A stretch of DNA of 64,000 bases from Phytophthora hibernalis. Lineage: Eukaryota; Oomycota; Peronosporomycetes; Peronosporales; Peronosporaceae. The stretch lies in assembly GCA_012656075.1 (NCBI GenBank), contig JAAKBF010000260.1:186001-250000 (forward strand), given 5' to 3'. A program made the translations under genes and the position numbers. The notes beneath the pieces were generated by a model. The model was not told the DNA's origin and made no database searches. It saw nothing but the letters and a program-made list of their open reading frames with translations. How positions within the stretch are numbered: the stretch's first letter is position 1; each line of letters begins with the position of its first letter. Below, in pieces: positions 34,533 to 45,979 of the stretch.

Positions 34533-36363
34533 TCACGGCTGCGCATGGCTCTGCATCCGCGTAACGAGATGGTGAGCCGCTCGCGTCTGGCTCGCCAACT
34601 CCGCCGTGGAGTGCACGCGCGCCTGCCACTCGTCTTCCAGCGTCTGCAACTCCTCCACCGAGAGGTTCGTTGATTTCACGGGGGCAGTGACGCACTGAGC
34701 CAGACGCTCGGTGGCCACGCGGACACTCTTGGTCAGCGCCGCAAACTCGAAGTCGAGAGAGTGCTGGGTGTTATGTATACCATTAGGCATCCCATTTTGT
34801 CGAGTGGATGTGTTACTTGCATGCTTCTCGACATCCTTCTCGCGTCTCGCTGCACGCTCGCGTAGCAGCACCGACAGACTGTCCTCCTCCGATGTTGTCG
34901 GCAGCCTCTTCGCCAAGCCGATGGAGCTGCTACCGGTAGACGACGACTGCAGCGAGCTGTTGCTGGCAATGCCAGCCAGAGCTCGTTTCGGACGCGTCTT
35001 CGCCGGTGAATCTTCACCTGTATAGCCTGCGACGCGGAGTTCCTTCCCCACCTTGGACTCAGTGTCCGTCACGAGTGATCTCACCAGTGCGTCCTGCGGT
35101 CGCTGCGACGACAGCAGCCCACGTCGAGCTGCCGTGCGTCGCGTAAGGTCCCACCATCTGCGCGCCACAAGGTACACGACTGCTCCGGTGGACGGCATAG
35201 CTAGCATGGTCGGCGTGGCAGTGGGTTCCACTTGATGTGCACGATAAATGGCAATGAATTCGCCGGTGAAAGTGCCCAGTGGCAGGTGACACTTGCTGCG
35301 CATCTGAGCCAGCAACTTCGCGAACGGGGTGTCCTGCGCCACGTCCGGCAGCACATACAGAGACTGCAGTGCCGAGCTGGAGCCAGGATGGTAAACTCGG
35401 AAGTGCAGCGACAGCGTCTTGCTACGCTGAGGCTGCAGCCGATACCGCGCCAGGCACTCACTCATGGTCTTGGCGATTTCCGTGCCCAGTGGGCCCATGT
35501 CGGGCAGCGAGCTGTCTTCAAACGCAACCAGTTTGCCAATCGAGACCCCGCAGAAAACTTCAAGCAGTGGGCCGTGCAGATCCTCGAGCAACAGCTCGGG
35601 CTGGTGGCGTTGTCGCTGCCGTGCATCCAAGTCCGCTCGAGCACATACCTCGTTCAGCAGCTCGCGCACGAGCACGCTTAAAAGCATCGTGGCGTTGTAG
35701 GAGAGCGTGAAGGCCGGGTGCACGCACTTGAGCACCATGGCGAAGTCCACCTCGGAGAACGGGTCATCTTCACGCTTCTGCCATTCGGACCGGGTACGTT
35801 CGTGGCGCCGAATCAACTTCTCCTCTTTTTCAGCTTTTCGTGCACGTCGTTCGCTGTCGCCTCCTTCCTCGTGCTCATATCGTGGAGATATCAATTCATC
35901 TAGGTGTTTGGCTTCGCGGCTTGCAATAAGCTTCCGCTCGTAGAGCACACGAGAGGTGGCGTCATCCAAGAAGAACTCTAATGCCATGCGAGCGCTGTCA
36001 GCACGCTGTAACAATTCGGCCAGCTCTGGGTGACTGCGGAGGGCTACTTGCAGATGAAACACGGTGATCTTTGTGTCTAGCGGCCCGGTTCGAGCTTCCG
36101 AGAGCAGCTTGATGGAAACGGTGAATAATGCATAGCAAAACCCTCCACTGTCGCTGTGCAGCATATTGCTGCCTCTGGCTGAAGCCATGACGTGTAGGTT
36201 AGTTAATAATCTCTTCATGGTCAAGGGAAGACTCGCAACTCACATCTACCAGCAGCTCCAACCCCTTGGAAAGTGTGTCTTGGAGTGGCTGGAAGTCGAG
36301 TGCAAGCCGTTTGCGCAGCGCCTTCTTGCGCCGCTCCAGGTCGAGAGAAGTCCTCGCAGGCAT
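34533..36363 (-). CDS. coiled-coil protein of unknown function, two exons
   Basis: The main exon (about 36175-34533) encodes roughly 545 residues. A small first exon starts at 36363 (MPARTSLDLERRKKALRKRL) and is joined over a short GT-AG intron near 36240-36185; the exact donor is uncertain because two candidates give different phases. I do not recognise the family. Visible features are a helical N-terminal third, a very basic/acidic coiled coil around ERRARKAEKEEKLIRRHERT, and a probable globular middle (LSLHFRVYHPGSSSALQSLY; GTFTGEFIAIYRAHQVEPTA). A Ser/Thr-rich stretch with a KTRPKRA basic motif and a C-terminal helix follow. No signal peptide or clear membrane span. It is on the strand opposite the transporter gene, and the two converge. 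Confidence 0.7.
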
Positions 36364-36599
36364 TTCTACCGCATCACTTGGTCTCCATGAGGGTAATAGA
36401 TATAATAAACCTTCCTGCAAATAGCTCTCATCCAGCGACCAGAAGCAGCCAACTTTAGATTAAAGCTGGTGCTGTTCGCATCAGCTAGATTCCGATGGGT
36501 GCTTTGTGTTTTCAATGCAGACAAAGAGAATATAATATTACTTCGAAGTACTAGTATACGTTAAGAGAACATCACATCTACGCTTTATGTCGGCGAGCA

Positions 36600-36860
36600 C
36601 CGTTAACTGTATCACTCCCGTTGGACTGGACTACCTAGGCCGCAAGATTTACATGTTGTACATGTACTTCCGAAGTAGTTGGAAAGGTATGCCCGCCACA
36701 TATCTCGGTTCTTGCTCACGCTCAGACAGTCGTAGACAAATTCGGGTGTTCCTGAGCTGTCAACAATCGGGAAAGCTGTACTTCTCGGAGTTTGTCGGCC
36801 ATGCTCTTCAGACTCGCCTCGTACTTTCGATCCAGGCGGATAGTTTTTAGAGAATTCTCT
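36600..36860 (-). pseudogene. RxLR-family C-terminal fragment (WY-type), copy E
   Basis: Minus-strand residues EASLKSMADKLREVQLSRLL (about 36815-36755) match the block LKSMADQFRAGQLSQWL shared by the three other family members in this window. After two stops and a frame change, NRDMWRAYLSNYF-like sequence follows, matching their NRDMWRKY end. No signal peptide or RxLR motif is attached. This is a dead, diverged remnant. Confidence 0.65.
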
Positions 36861-37720
36861 CGATTTATCTCGTTATTATCTTCATTTGACTCTCCAACAG
36901 ATAATAACTGCTTCAATTTTGCACCGATCATGCTTTCATGAATGGTATTTGAATATTTGATTTGAATGTACATATAGATTGAGGAAGTGGCATAAACTGA
37001 AGGAAGAAGGGAAATAAGTCGACTAACTGGGTAACGTTAGAGTTTTTGCTATTCTATCGATCTACACATGAAAAATCTAATTGCTCATGAATGGTCTCAA
37101 AACCTAGTCGTTGGTCAACACTCATAACTTCCACTTTGCGCATAATCCTGAATTTAATTGACCCCGTCCCGTACCATTGGTCAGCCAGCCAAATAAGAGT
37201 AAAAGCACACGTGTTAGCTCTCGTGTATCAGGGAACATCGACACCCCACAACGGAAGCATTATTGCTCGTCATCTTGAGGTTGACGAGGGTCTTGTTGTA
37301 CAATGTACAGTACCGGTACTTACCTTTTCTCCAAAATTGCCCTGAGGGTCGGAACCAAGTTAAATCATTGGCAGCGCTGTGCGAACTCAACACACGTGCT
37401 GAACAATGACCAGGTGCTGTCTCCGAATGCATGTTGCTACGCTTTTCCTTCCACAAGCGAGTCCTCAGATTTTATTTCTCATCCAATTCAGGATCATTTT
37501 AAATTTAAAACAACCGAAATCAAAGTCAAATAAAACCTGCGAATCTGAACATTTTCAGTGATCCAGTTTTTAGAAAGCCTTTCGATTTGCGTTTTGAGGA
37601 TGACCTCGTATATGCGTTTGATAAGGTCGTAAACGTTACACGTAGGTGTTCAAAACCAAGGTCTCACTTCTCAATTAGTTCCTGGCACACACACCCCAAG
37701 ACAAATACACCACGAACACT

Positions 37721-38477
37721 ATGCGCATCTATTACGCTTTACTAGGGGCTGCTGCCACCTCCTCGCACGTGTGAATGCTTCATCGGCGGCTGCGGCGGAC
37801 TTAAAATTGGCTATTACCCCCGATTTCCAGATAATTCTGGCTCTTACTGACGGCCAAGTCGACGCTGCAGCAGTAAGATTCCTGAGAGCTGAAAAAGCAA
37901 AGACACAAGATGAGGAAGAGCGAGGAATTAGTGACTTGATGACGAAGTTTGGAAACCTTTTAAAACGGGCGCCGCATCAAAGGTATCTAAGCAGGCGGGG
38001 ACTGTGGCGACGAAACTCACACCGCAGAGCAAGTTGACCGAGCAAATGCTTGCGAAGCAACAAAAGTATCTAGACGACGCTTTCACGAGGCTCAAGGTGG
38101 ACAAGATTGAAGGTAATATTTTCAAGGACACGAAGTTCTAGGAGTGGGTCAATCAGAGACAACTTTTCAATAAGAACAATCACATCGAGGACGACTCGGG
38201 AATCGCAATCGTCTCAAAGTACTTCAAGGACGACGAAAAGTTGTCCGACTGGATCGAAAGTGCGAGACAGAACCCGAGTCTGAAGAGCATGGCCGATCAA
38301 TTCCGGGCAGGACAGCTTTCCCAATGGTTTTCTGCTGGAAAACACCCAGATTATGCCTTTGCACGTCTGAACGTGAAACAATTGGGGCATGTAAGCGTGA
38401 ATCGAGATATGTGGCGGAGATACCGCGAGGCATACAACAAGTTTTGGGTTACGAATGGTGGCAGAATGAATGCATAG
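37721..38477 (+). pseudogene. RxLR-dEER effector, damaged copy B
   Basis: ATG at 37721 begins a signal-peptide-like segment that ends early because of a frame break near 37760. The downstream frame contains RFLR then DEEER (about 37878-37925). A second break lies near 37963 beside a TTTTAAAA run, and an in-frame TAG at about 38139-38141 replaces a codon that is lysine in the paralogues. The C-terminal WY-type half is open (ending at 38477 with NGGRMNA). The two breaks could be sequencing indels; the TAG differs from the paralogues at two bases and looks genuine. Its last part is shared, inverted, with copy C. Confidence 0.85.
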
Positions 38478-39163
38478 GCGAGCATCGATACAATTTGAGG
38501 CAGCACTAACCTCGCTGAATGCAGTTTGCCTGCAACTTTTTTAATATGTGATGAAGAGCCGACAGAAAATAACCTTCTAAACAATTGTACTTGAAATAAA
38601 CTAATGCGTAGTTGTACTTGCACTGCGCTAGCCATGAAGCAGTAGATCCAAATCCTTTTTGTAGGCGGCGATCGACATAGGATCGAATTTCTTCGCACGA
38701 GACGTGTCCGTATTTGTGCTTCGTCTTGGGTGCTAAATGCCCTTCGCGTATCCCTCCTATGCCTCGTCCTCGATCTCTTTTGGCAGCCGATGAATGTTCG
38801 CCGGCGCCAAATATCGGCGACTCTCAAACAGGTACAGGTTCAGTAGTTAATCATGCCTAGCAGGACCGTAGAAAATGAACATTAAGATATATCATCGGCC
38901 CACATCATCTCATGCTCAACGAGAAGTCATTGAAAAGGATATACTATATCCAAAAATCAGTAGATACCGGTATATTATATCAACTGATTTTTGATTATTC
39001 AAAGTACAATTGTTTACTACTTCGAAGTACTTCGAAGTAAGTAGTATTTCTTTTCGGGGCTCTTCATCACATATTATAGTTGCAGGCAAACTACCAGTAC
39101 ATTAATACATTCAGCGAGATTAGCGATGCCTCAAATCGTATCGATGCCCAGCATAACACACGC

Positions 39164-39917
39164 CTAGAGGACCACTGTGCCGCCATTCGTGTACCAACTG
39201 TATGCTTTCTTGTAGTTCCGCCACAAATCTCGGTTTTCACTTATCTTACCCCATCGTTTCACGTTCAGAAGTCTGTAGACATCATCGGGGTGTTTCCACC
39301 TTTCAACCACTGCGAAAGCTGTCCTGCTCGGAATTGGTCGGCCATGCTCTTCAGTTTCGGATCCAGCCTCGCACTTTCGATCCAATTTGACAACTGGACA
39401 TCGTTCTTGAAGTACTTTGATACGATTGGGATCCCTGCGTCGTCCTTGATGTGATTCTTCCTGTTGAAAGATTGTCTCTGCTTGACCCACTCCTTCAACT
39501 TCGTGTCCTTGAAAATATTACCTTCGACCTTGTCAATCTTGAGCCTCGTGAAGGCATCGTCTAGATATGATTGTTGCTTCGCAAGCATTTGCTCGGTCAA
39601 CTTGCTCTGAGGTGTGAGCTTCGTTGCCGCAGTCTCTGCCTGTTTCGTCAGCGTCGACGCGGCGCCAGTTTTGAAAAGGTTTCCAAACTTCGTCACCAAG
39701 TTGGAAGGTATTTTTCTCTCTTCCTCATCTTGTGTCTTTGCTTTTTCAACTCTCAGGAATCTTATTGCTGCAGCGTCGTCTTGGCCGTCCGTAAGAGCCC
39801 GACTTACCTGGAAGTCGGGGTTCCAGCCAATTCTAAGTCCGTCGCAGCCGTCGATAAAGCATTCGCGAGTGCGAGGAGAGTGGCAGCAGCCACTAGTACA
39901 ACGTAATTGAGGCGCAT
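39164..39917 (-). pseudogene. RxLR-dEER effector, copy C, two frame breaks
   Basis: ATG at 39917 gives MRLNYVVLVAAATLLALANA, a strong signal peptide nearly identical to the intact gene at 45980-46732. A break near 39820 (beside CCCC) shifts into the frame with RFLR and DEEER (about 39765-39720). The long central block from SKLTEQMLAKQQSYLDDAF to WIESARLDPKLKSMADQF is almost the same as in the intact copy. A second break near 39300 shifts the last 40 residues, ending at 39164. Both breaks look like one missing base next to short base runs. It is arranged tail to tail with copy B. Confidence 0.85.
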
Positions 39918-40489
39918 ATATATCCGTCTTCGATTTTGTGGCGCGAGAACGACTTGTGAAGTAATACCATGGTTGCGAGCACGAAATTCGTGCCACGAAT
40001 ACAGTTTACGTCTACGACGCATGATGTGCAAAGTCCCATCAAAACTCAAATCCTCATACTTGCGTTCACGGGGACAGGCGGTCTACATGATGGCGAATTG
40101 TGCAGTCGTTAATATCATGGTACATGTACCGGTACAGGTGAAAAGTGTAATTAGTCTGGGTTCACAATTAATCTGGATTCATATTTAGTATGGTCCAGAC
40201 TAATACCGCCGAGGTCAGACCAATTGCGCGTCCATACATTTAGTATGGATTATAAGTGCACTGACACCGGACGAGTTCCTCTTCCTGACATTGCTTGCGT
40301 ATTTAGTCTGGTCCAGACTAATTACACTTTTCACTGTACCGGTAAAGCGTACACCGTGTACTGGTAATACAGTATTAATACATGTTTTTATACATGTTTC
40401 AAACCGGTATAACATATTTGTGGTACCGGTAAGTTTATCAAACAGTTGTAGTATTATTAAAATTGAATCCTTACCTTGACCTGAAGACA

Positions 40490-40733
40490 CTCCAAATTTG
40501 CTCGCTTGCGTGAAGAATTCAGTCGTGCACTCTCCGGGGGCCTTTGACGGCACGGTGTATTCGTAAACAGCTAGCATCGCCTGGGGACATGAGTCGTAGG
40601 ATACAATATACTGTATTTGTCCTAATTCGAAGTAGGATACGTACATGTCATATTCTTCGAAGCACATGATAAATGCAGTGAGGGCCTCACCGGTATTAAC
40701 TACATAGACCGAGTGATTCGGTTTGGAACACAT
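40490..40733 (-). other. possible exons of an unrecognised gene fragment
   Basis: A minus-strand frame from about 40733 contains VYVVNTGEALTAFIMCFEEYD, then a candidate GTACGT...CCCCAG intron (about 40648-40583). A second coding-like piece follows (AMLAVYEYTVPSKAPGECTT and QASKFGVSSGQ), ending at a GTAAGG donor near 40480. I do not recognise the protein and found neither a start nor a further exon. A diverged relative of the second piece is at about 50850-50950. Confidence 0.3.
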
Positions 40734-40843
40734 GGAAGTAAGAGAGCCACCAAGTTCTCTCGCAAGTGAAGCTTATTACCCAAACGGCGACATTAATTGT
40801 TGTCCATCTTGAAGAGCGAGCCGCGAAGCAAATACTGTCCCCC
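40690..40843. repeat. left arm of a large inverted repeat
   Basis: About 155 bases starting ACCGGTATTAACTACATAG and ending in AAATACTGTCCCC. Apart from about three small differences it is the reverse complement of 41056-41212. The spacer is about 212 bases. Confidence 0.85.
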
Positions 40844-41055
40844 AGTTGGAATATCTGCTAGTGAAGCCTGAAAGTGCATGACTTTTACATAGGAATAAGC
40901 GCCGCCAGCGGAAACAGTTCATATTCAGCCTGCGTCGTGGCAAAAACGTTGCATAATACCTTCGCATCGCCTCTTTCACTTGTAAAACTGCCTGAACTCG
41001 GTAACCCTGCATGCAACATTTGTTGCAAACGTCCCACCTTTTAGACCTCACTGTA

Positions 41056-41212
41056 GGGGCAGTATTTGCTTCGCGGCTCGCTCTTCAAGATGGACAACAA
41101 TTAATGTCGCCGTCGTTGGGTAATAAGCTTCACTTGCGAGAGAACTTGGTGGCTCTCTTGCTTCCATGTGTTCCAAACCGAATCACTCGGTCTATGTAGT
41201 TAATACCGGTAG
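41056..41212. repeat. right arm of a large inverted repeat
   Basis: This arm begins GGGGCAGTATTTGCTTCGCG and ends AGTTAATACCGGTA, and pairs with 40690-40843. The near identity suggests a recent inverted duplication, or gene conversion between the arms. Confidence 0.85.
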
Positions 41213-42225
41213 ATTTAAAAATCCTGATTTCAACCCCCCTCCCCGAGGTACCGTATAATACTTCTTTGATCCGACACCAAATCTTCGAATAGGTTTAGGG
41301 CAAGTGAGCGTTGGCAAGATTGCAATCTTCGTACGATATGATTGTCAAAAATCTGTTTTAAAGAAAAACTCGTCAAAATGAAAATTGGTTGGCATAATCG
41401 CGTTCTGGAGGGAAGGGGTACATGCCATCCCACAAGCGAACGCCGAGCCCATGTAGAACTTCGCTAACATTGCTGACATGTTGTTCTTGGCTTTGGAATC
41501 GTTGATATTAATAATTGCTACTAATAGCACAGTCCGGCAGGGTTCGGTGCGGAGCTTGAGCTGCCTTACAAGTGCTCCTTTTCCCCCAGGGGCGGCCAAT
41601 TATGATGAGAACCCAGGGTTTGCCGTCACTAAGGTTGTTCTGCTCCGCTATCCAGCTCCACAGCCGCTCCTTTTGGTAGAACATCGCATCGAGCGTGTTG
41701 CCAAGAAGCGACAGCACCTAATTGGGACGGTGACGGCCTTCCTGGTCATGGAGCAAGTTGTGCACTTGCAAGAGTGCAGTGAATGGTGGTGACAGCCGTA
41801 ATATTGGTACACTAGTGGTACAGTCGGATAAAAGAAGTAGTTTTCACTAGTGCAATTTGCTGTGATTTAATTGGCTGCTGGGCGTTGTTGGATATAAGAT
41901 GTTGTCGGATCAAAGAAGTATTATACGGATGAATAACAATGTCTCTCCGACCAAACTTCATCTTTGTATGGTACATATTAGCCAATGAGATTGGTCTTTA
42001 ATTCGGTTTTGGCCAATAAAAACCATCTCTATGGTTTTTGGCGAATCGAATCACGTCAACGATTTTATTTTATCCAATAAAAATACGATTTTACGTTGCA
42101 GTCGGAAGCTGAGCGATTCCGACATATCTGGTCGGAGCTGACGCCCAGATATGTGTATCGTGCTACAAGCGAGAGGTGCGCTACGTATCACTCGCATATT
42201 TGCCGCCTCTCCGACCAAGAGTAAT

Positions 42226-44248
42226 GAGCCTAAACGATTTGAAGCCCGCCAACACCAAGCGCGCGCGCGACGGCCATAAAGGCGTTCAATCGCTTCCTCT
42301 CCGCCGAGGGCACGAGCATGGAGCATGTCAAGGCGTTGATCGTTGTCGACCCAAGCCGCGCGGGTGGCATCCTAGTGACGCTAATGGACAAGTTCGGTGT
42401 GTACCTAGCATTCCATGCAGGAGCAAAGGGGCTGCACTTGTCGCGCCACTCCGTCGCTCAATATTTCCGCCAAGCGAAGTGCTGGCTCCTCGACGAGTAC
42501 CCTGTTCAAGGTGGAGCTGTGGCCCGCCAGCTGCTAGGCTTGGGGCGTACCCTTGAACAGCACTGCATCAAACGCGAGAGTGGTGGGTTTGTCAAGAAAG
42601 CGGTTGCATGCACGAAGGATGATCTCAAGAAGATGACAAGTTATCTGTATTCAACGGCCTGCTGTGCGTCAGACTACCAAGATTCAGCATTCTATGCCTA
42701 TTGTGGTATCTCTTTGGGCGCGCTTCGGACCTGACCTTCGTGCGGAAGCAGCAGCTCACCATCGGTGCTGGTGGCGTGTTCTTCATCCGCTTCATCCGCG
42801 TGAAGACGTCAGACGAGCAGACACTGTCGCTCTTTCCCGACGAAGACTTCATGACTTGCCCGCTGCGGGCGCTCGCTCTGGCCTTGATCATGCAGGAGTC
42901 GCCGTGCGCAGCGCTGCTCAATCACTTGCCAGTGCAGTCGAAGGACGTCCCTGTTGAGCTGACCGACTCGATCCCATTGCTGGATCTTCTTGAAGACAGC
43001 GGCGCCCTAGATTCTTCTCAGACGTCGAAGAGAAGCACGACCGTCCACACGACACCGACAGTCGGAGTCCACGCTCTTGTCAACCGCTTGCTCGATCGTG
43101 TTGTTGGTCCAGCTGGAGTCGAAGAGCCGCTGACCTCTCATTCATTTCGACGTGGCGCGCAGCATGCGAACGCGAGCTCAGAGCTGACGGCGCAGTGGAT
43201 ATTCGATCGCGGAGCCTGGAACTTGACCACGACCAACAAAGCCTTCGCGTACGTCTTCAATACTCCGAAAGAAGACCATCAAGTAGCCAAGGTGCTGAGC
43301 GGGATGGCGCCTAAGCAAGCCTGTGTTCTTCCGTCACTGGAAGTCTTCGACTCGACTACACAAGAGGATATTAGAGAAATTAGCCGCAAGCTCTTCAATT
43401 CGAGTCATGCGCTGGGTAACAAGGCCTTCAATGTCTGCGCTGCTGTGAGAGATGTGCTGACAGCAACTATCTTCCTCCACTACCCGTCATTGATGAAGAC
43501 CAACGCGCAGGCGCCTGCAATGAAGACGATCCAGCGATGCGTTGAAGCCTCTGGTTTGACGATGACGAGTCTGCTTGCTTGGTCACAGCAACTCACGAGG
43601 TCAAAAGCTCAAGCCAACGCCACCGCAGAAGACCTGATGGAAGGAAACGTGAAGGCCAAAGTTGCGTTCGAACATCAGACTGCCTTGATTGAAAGGTTAA
43701 TCGAGGTCAACCGTAGCCTCGAGGCTCGAGTCAAATCCCTAGAAGCTGCAAATACCAACACTGAAGCGAAATCATCAGCACATGTAGATCAAGCCAAGCG
43801 ACCAAGAGATGAAGATGAAATCGTACCGGTGAAGCGCCGACGCCGTTCAAAGACGATACCACTTATGGACACCTGGTTCGCGTGGTACACTGCCGTTCCG
43901 CGCGGATGGCTAAGCACGGACAAGCACAAGAAATCAGATGCCAAGCAGCTTGTGGCCTTCATGAAGCTCTTCATTGAAGACGGATACACGCTCGACGAGT
44001 CATCGCCCAGCTACAAGGATAATGTCCGTCAGCTCGGAGAGTTAGCGTCAAGCAAAGTCACTGCGTACCTTGGCGCGCGAGGCGTACCGTCAAAGGGATC
44101 CAACGCTGTACTCAAGGCACTTCGGCAGCTGCATCGCGAGGGAAGCCTCAACGACCTCATCAACGCCTATCGCCAGCGTCTCGCCATCGATAGAGTTGTA
44201 GACCCTGCACCTATTCATCACCAAGGCACACTCAAGCTGCTCCCGTAA
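42226..44248 (+). pseudogene. Crypton tyrosine-recombinase protein, nearly complete, two frame breaks
   Basis: ATG at 42223-42226 opens MSLNDLKPANTKRARD, followed by a slip in a GCGCGCGCGCG run (about 42270). The frame then holds until about 42690, where a second shift occurs, and is open from there to 44248. The tyrosine-recombinase catalytic set is visible: Arg in FGRASDLTF (about 42715-42735), the His-x-x-Arg box in TSHSFRRGAQHA (about 43135-43165), and the nucleophile Tyr in NKAFAYVFN (about 43240-43260). A coiled coil follows (about 43680-43760), then a basic PVKRRRRSK stretch. A GCR1_C-like DNA-binding domain (LMDTWFAWYTAVPRGWL) at 43865-43980 is a combination typical of Cryptons. Cryptons transpose through a circular DNA by recombination, without inverted ends. 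Confidence 0.88.
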
Positions 44249-44335
44249 CGCAACACGATCTTCTTTCCCACGTCCTTGTAGTCGGTGCTTCCGTTGATGT
44301 CAGGTCTGCAGCAGTCATTCGAGCATAGAAAATTT

Positions 44336-44399
44336 ACCGATGGGCGGAATCGAACCACCTTCTTCCCTTTCGGGAGCTCTTCCATTGAGCTACATCGGT
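44336..44399 (-). tRNA. tRNA-like gene with truncated anticodon arm (tRNA pseudogene or SINE head)
   Basis: On the minus strand, 64 bases fold into a 7-base-pair acceptor stem (ACCGATG/CATCGGT), a D arm (GCTC/GAGC) and a T arm (GGTGG TTCGATT CCGCC, one G-T pair). Exact A box (TAGCTCAATGG) and B box (GGTTCGATTCC) promoter elements are present, and a TTTT terminator follows four bases downstream. Only 16 bases lie between the D and T arms, so no normal 5-bp stem and 7-base anticodon loop can form. It is probably transcribed by RNA polymerase III but not a standard tRNA. Confidence 0.6.
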
Positions 44400-45979
44400 G
44401 GGGTTAGACAACAACCTCGCAGGGGTACTCGTCTGGAGTGCTCGACGGGGAATTAACGGTGATTCACAGTTCTTCGTGGCCGCGACAAACCCTCTAAGGT
44501 GACCGATGCTCGGTACACCCCCTCAATTCACCGCGCCGGGTGGTCAATCGAGCACTGAGCTCACAGGGCAAAATGGCGCAGCAAAATTGCACGTGCGCCA
44601 CTCATTTACGAGGCGTAATTACGTATACCACCTATCAAGGAGCCAATCATTTGAGAGGATGTATTTTTACGAAACCTCCACAATCTGGTGTGATATAAAA
44701 TTTTGCGATGCGTCGGATGCTGGTCGGAGTTGCACTGACGGTCGGAGACGTGACGATATGGTACTATATTTTGCTTTGAAGCACTGCCGATGAGTCTAAA
44801 CGTGTGTATTGATAACTACATGTTTAAACAAAACAAATGACACCCTTTTATTATTAAACTCAACATGTACTCATTTTAGTTATTTTTTATTAACTTTTCA
44901 AATCTAATACCCGCTGAAACCGTTTGCTTGAATTTCCCGCCAGTTTTCCACCGACGGCATCGCATTGTTTTAAGGCACTCGTTAAGTAGACCAACTATAT
45001 GCAACTGTACCCCTGACCCCTAAACCTCCCCTCCGGGGTGGCGTGGCAAATGTCGAGGTTTAGAACAATCGCGCGAACACTTCGCTTCGCACGTCGATGC
45101 TAAACCTCTCTGGCCAAGCCCGTTCATTTGACCCTAGTCTTGCAGCGCTGCGCTGCGCTGGCCAAGCCGGCGACTTTGGTTGCTTTTCAGGAACTAGGCT
45201 TTAACGAGATAGTTGGTCTACGTAAGCACTTTCTTGTTTTAAGGCGGTGGGCGATGTATCTGCTTCTCGTAAAGTCAACCATGGTCACAAACGAAGACTG
45301 CAGCTGGGCTCAGGCTCAGTCGCAGTGCAACCTAGATGCAGGTGTATTAATACATGTAGATGTCATCGAACGCTCGGTGGAGAAGGCTGTGGTGACGAAA
45401 GAAGACAGACCGGGCTGAACATTACCGGTATGTACACATCCGTCAGATCCATTGGACCGTGCTGGAGAAGTAGAGGACCAACGGAAGGGCATTCGTTAGG
45501 TTGGAATGGAAGAGGACGATCATGTTGAAGTGCGTGTGGATGAAGACAAGGAGGTGGGCGTTCGTTCATAGTGCCAATTGTGATGTTACACGTTTTCGCG
45601 CTGCCGGTCGACGCGAAAGTGATGGCTGCGGATGGGGGTGGGCTCTTCTAAAGGACAAGTTTCTTCGTGCTGGTGGGCCCCCACATCAGCGCCACGCAAC
45701 GCTGCTCTCAACTCGAGTGCTGTAGTTATGAGTTGGATGCTTGTCTTCATCGAGTTGACGGCACATACCTGTAACGCCACTATCAGTTTCTTCTTGCTTT
45801 CTCTGAGATGCTGCCCCGCGCCAAATTTGAACCGTAGCGACAATACTTCGAAGTATATGCTTCATACTTATTTGCTTCAGATTCTTTTCATTGGCCTCTT
45901 CATCAAATAGTTGCAGGGGGACTGTATTCACCATAATTAGCGCTACCTCAAAGCACATCGATTCCCACATAAGCCATGT
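44400..45979. other. region without recognised genes
   Basis: Only short open frames are present. An inverted pair, GTAGACCAACTAT near 44987-44999 and ATAGTTGGTCTAC near 45210-45222, brackets about 235 bases and could be an old MITE. The last 90 bases (about 45890-45979) match the 3' flanks of RxLR copies B and C. Confidence 0.4.

Noticed and set aside
44987..45222. MITE with GTAGACCAACTAT ends
   Set aside because: The matching ends are only about 13-15 bases, with no clear target duplication, so it is mentioned but not called as an element.
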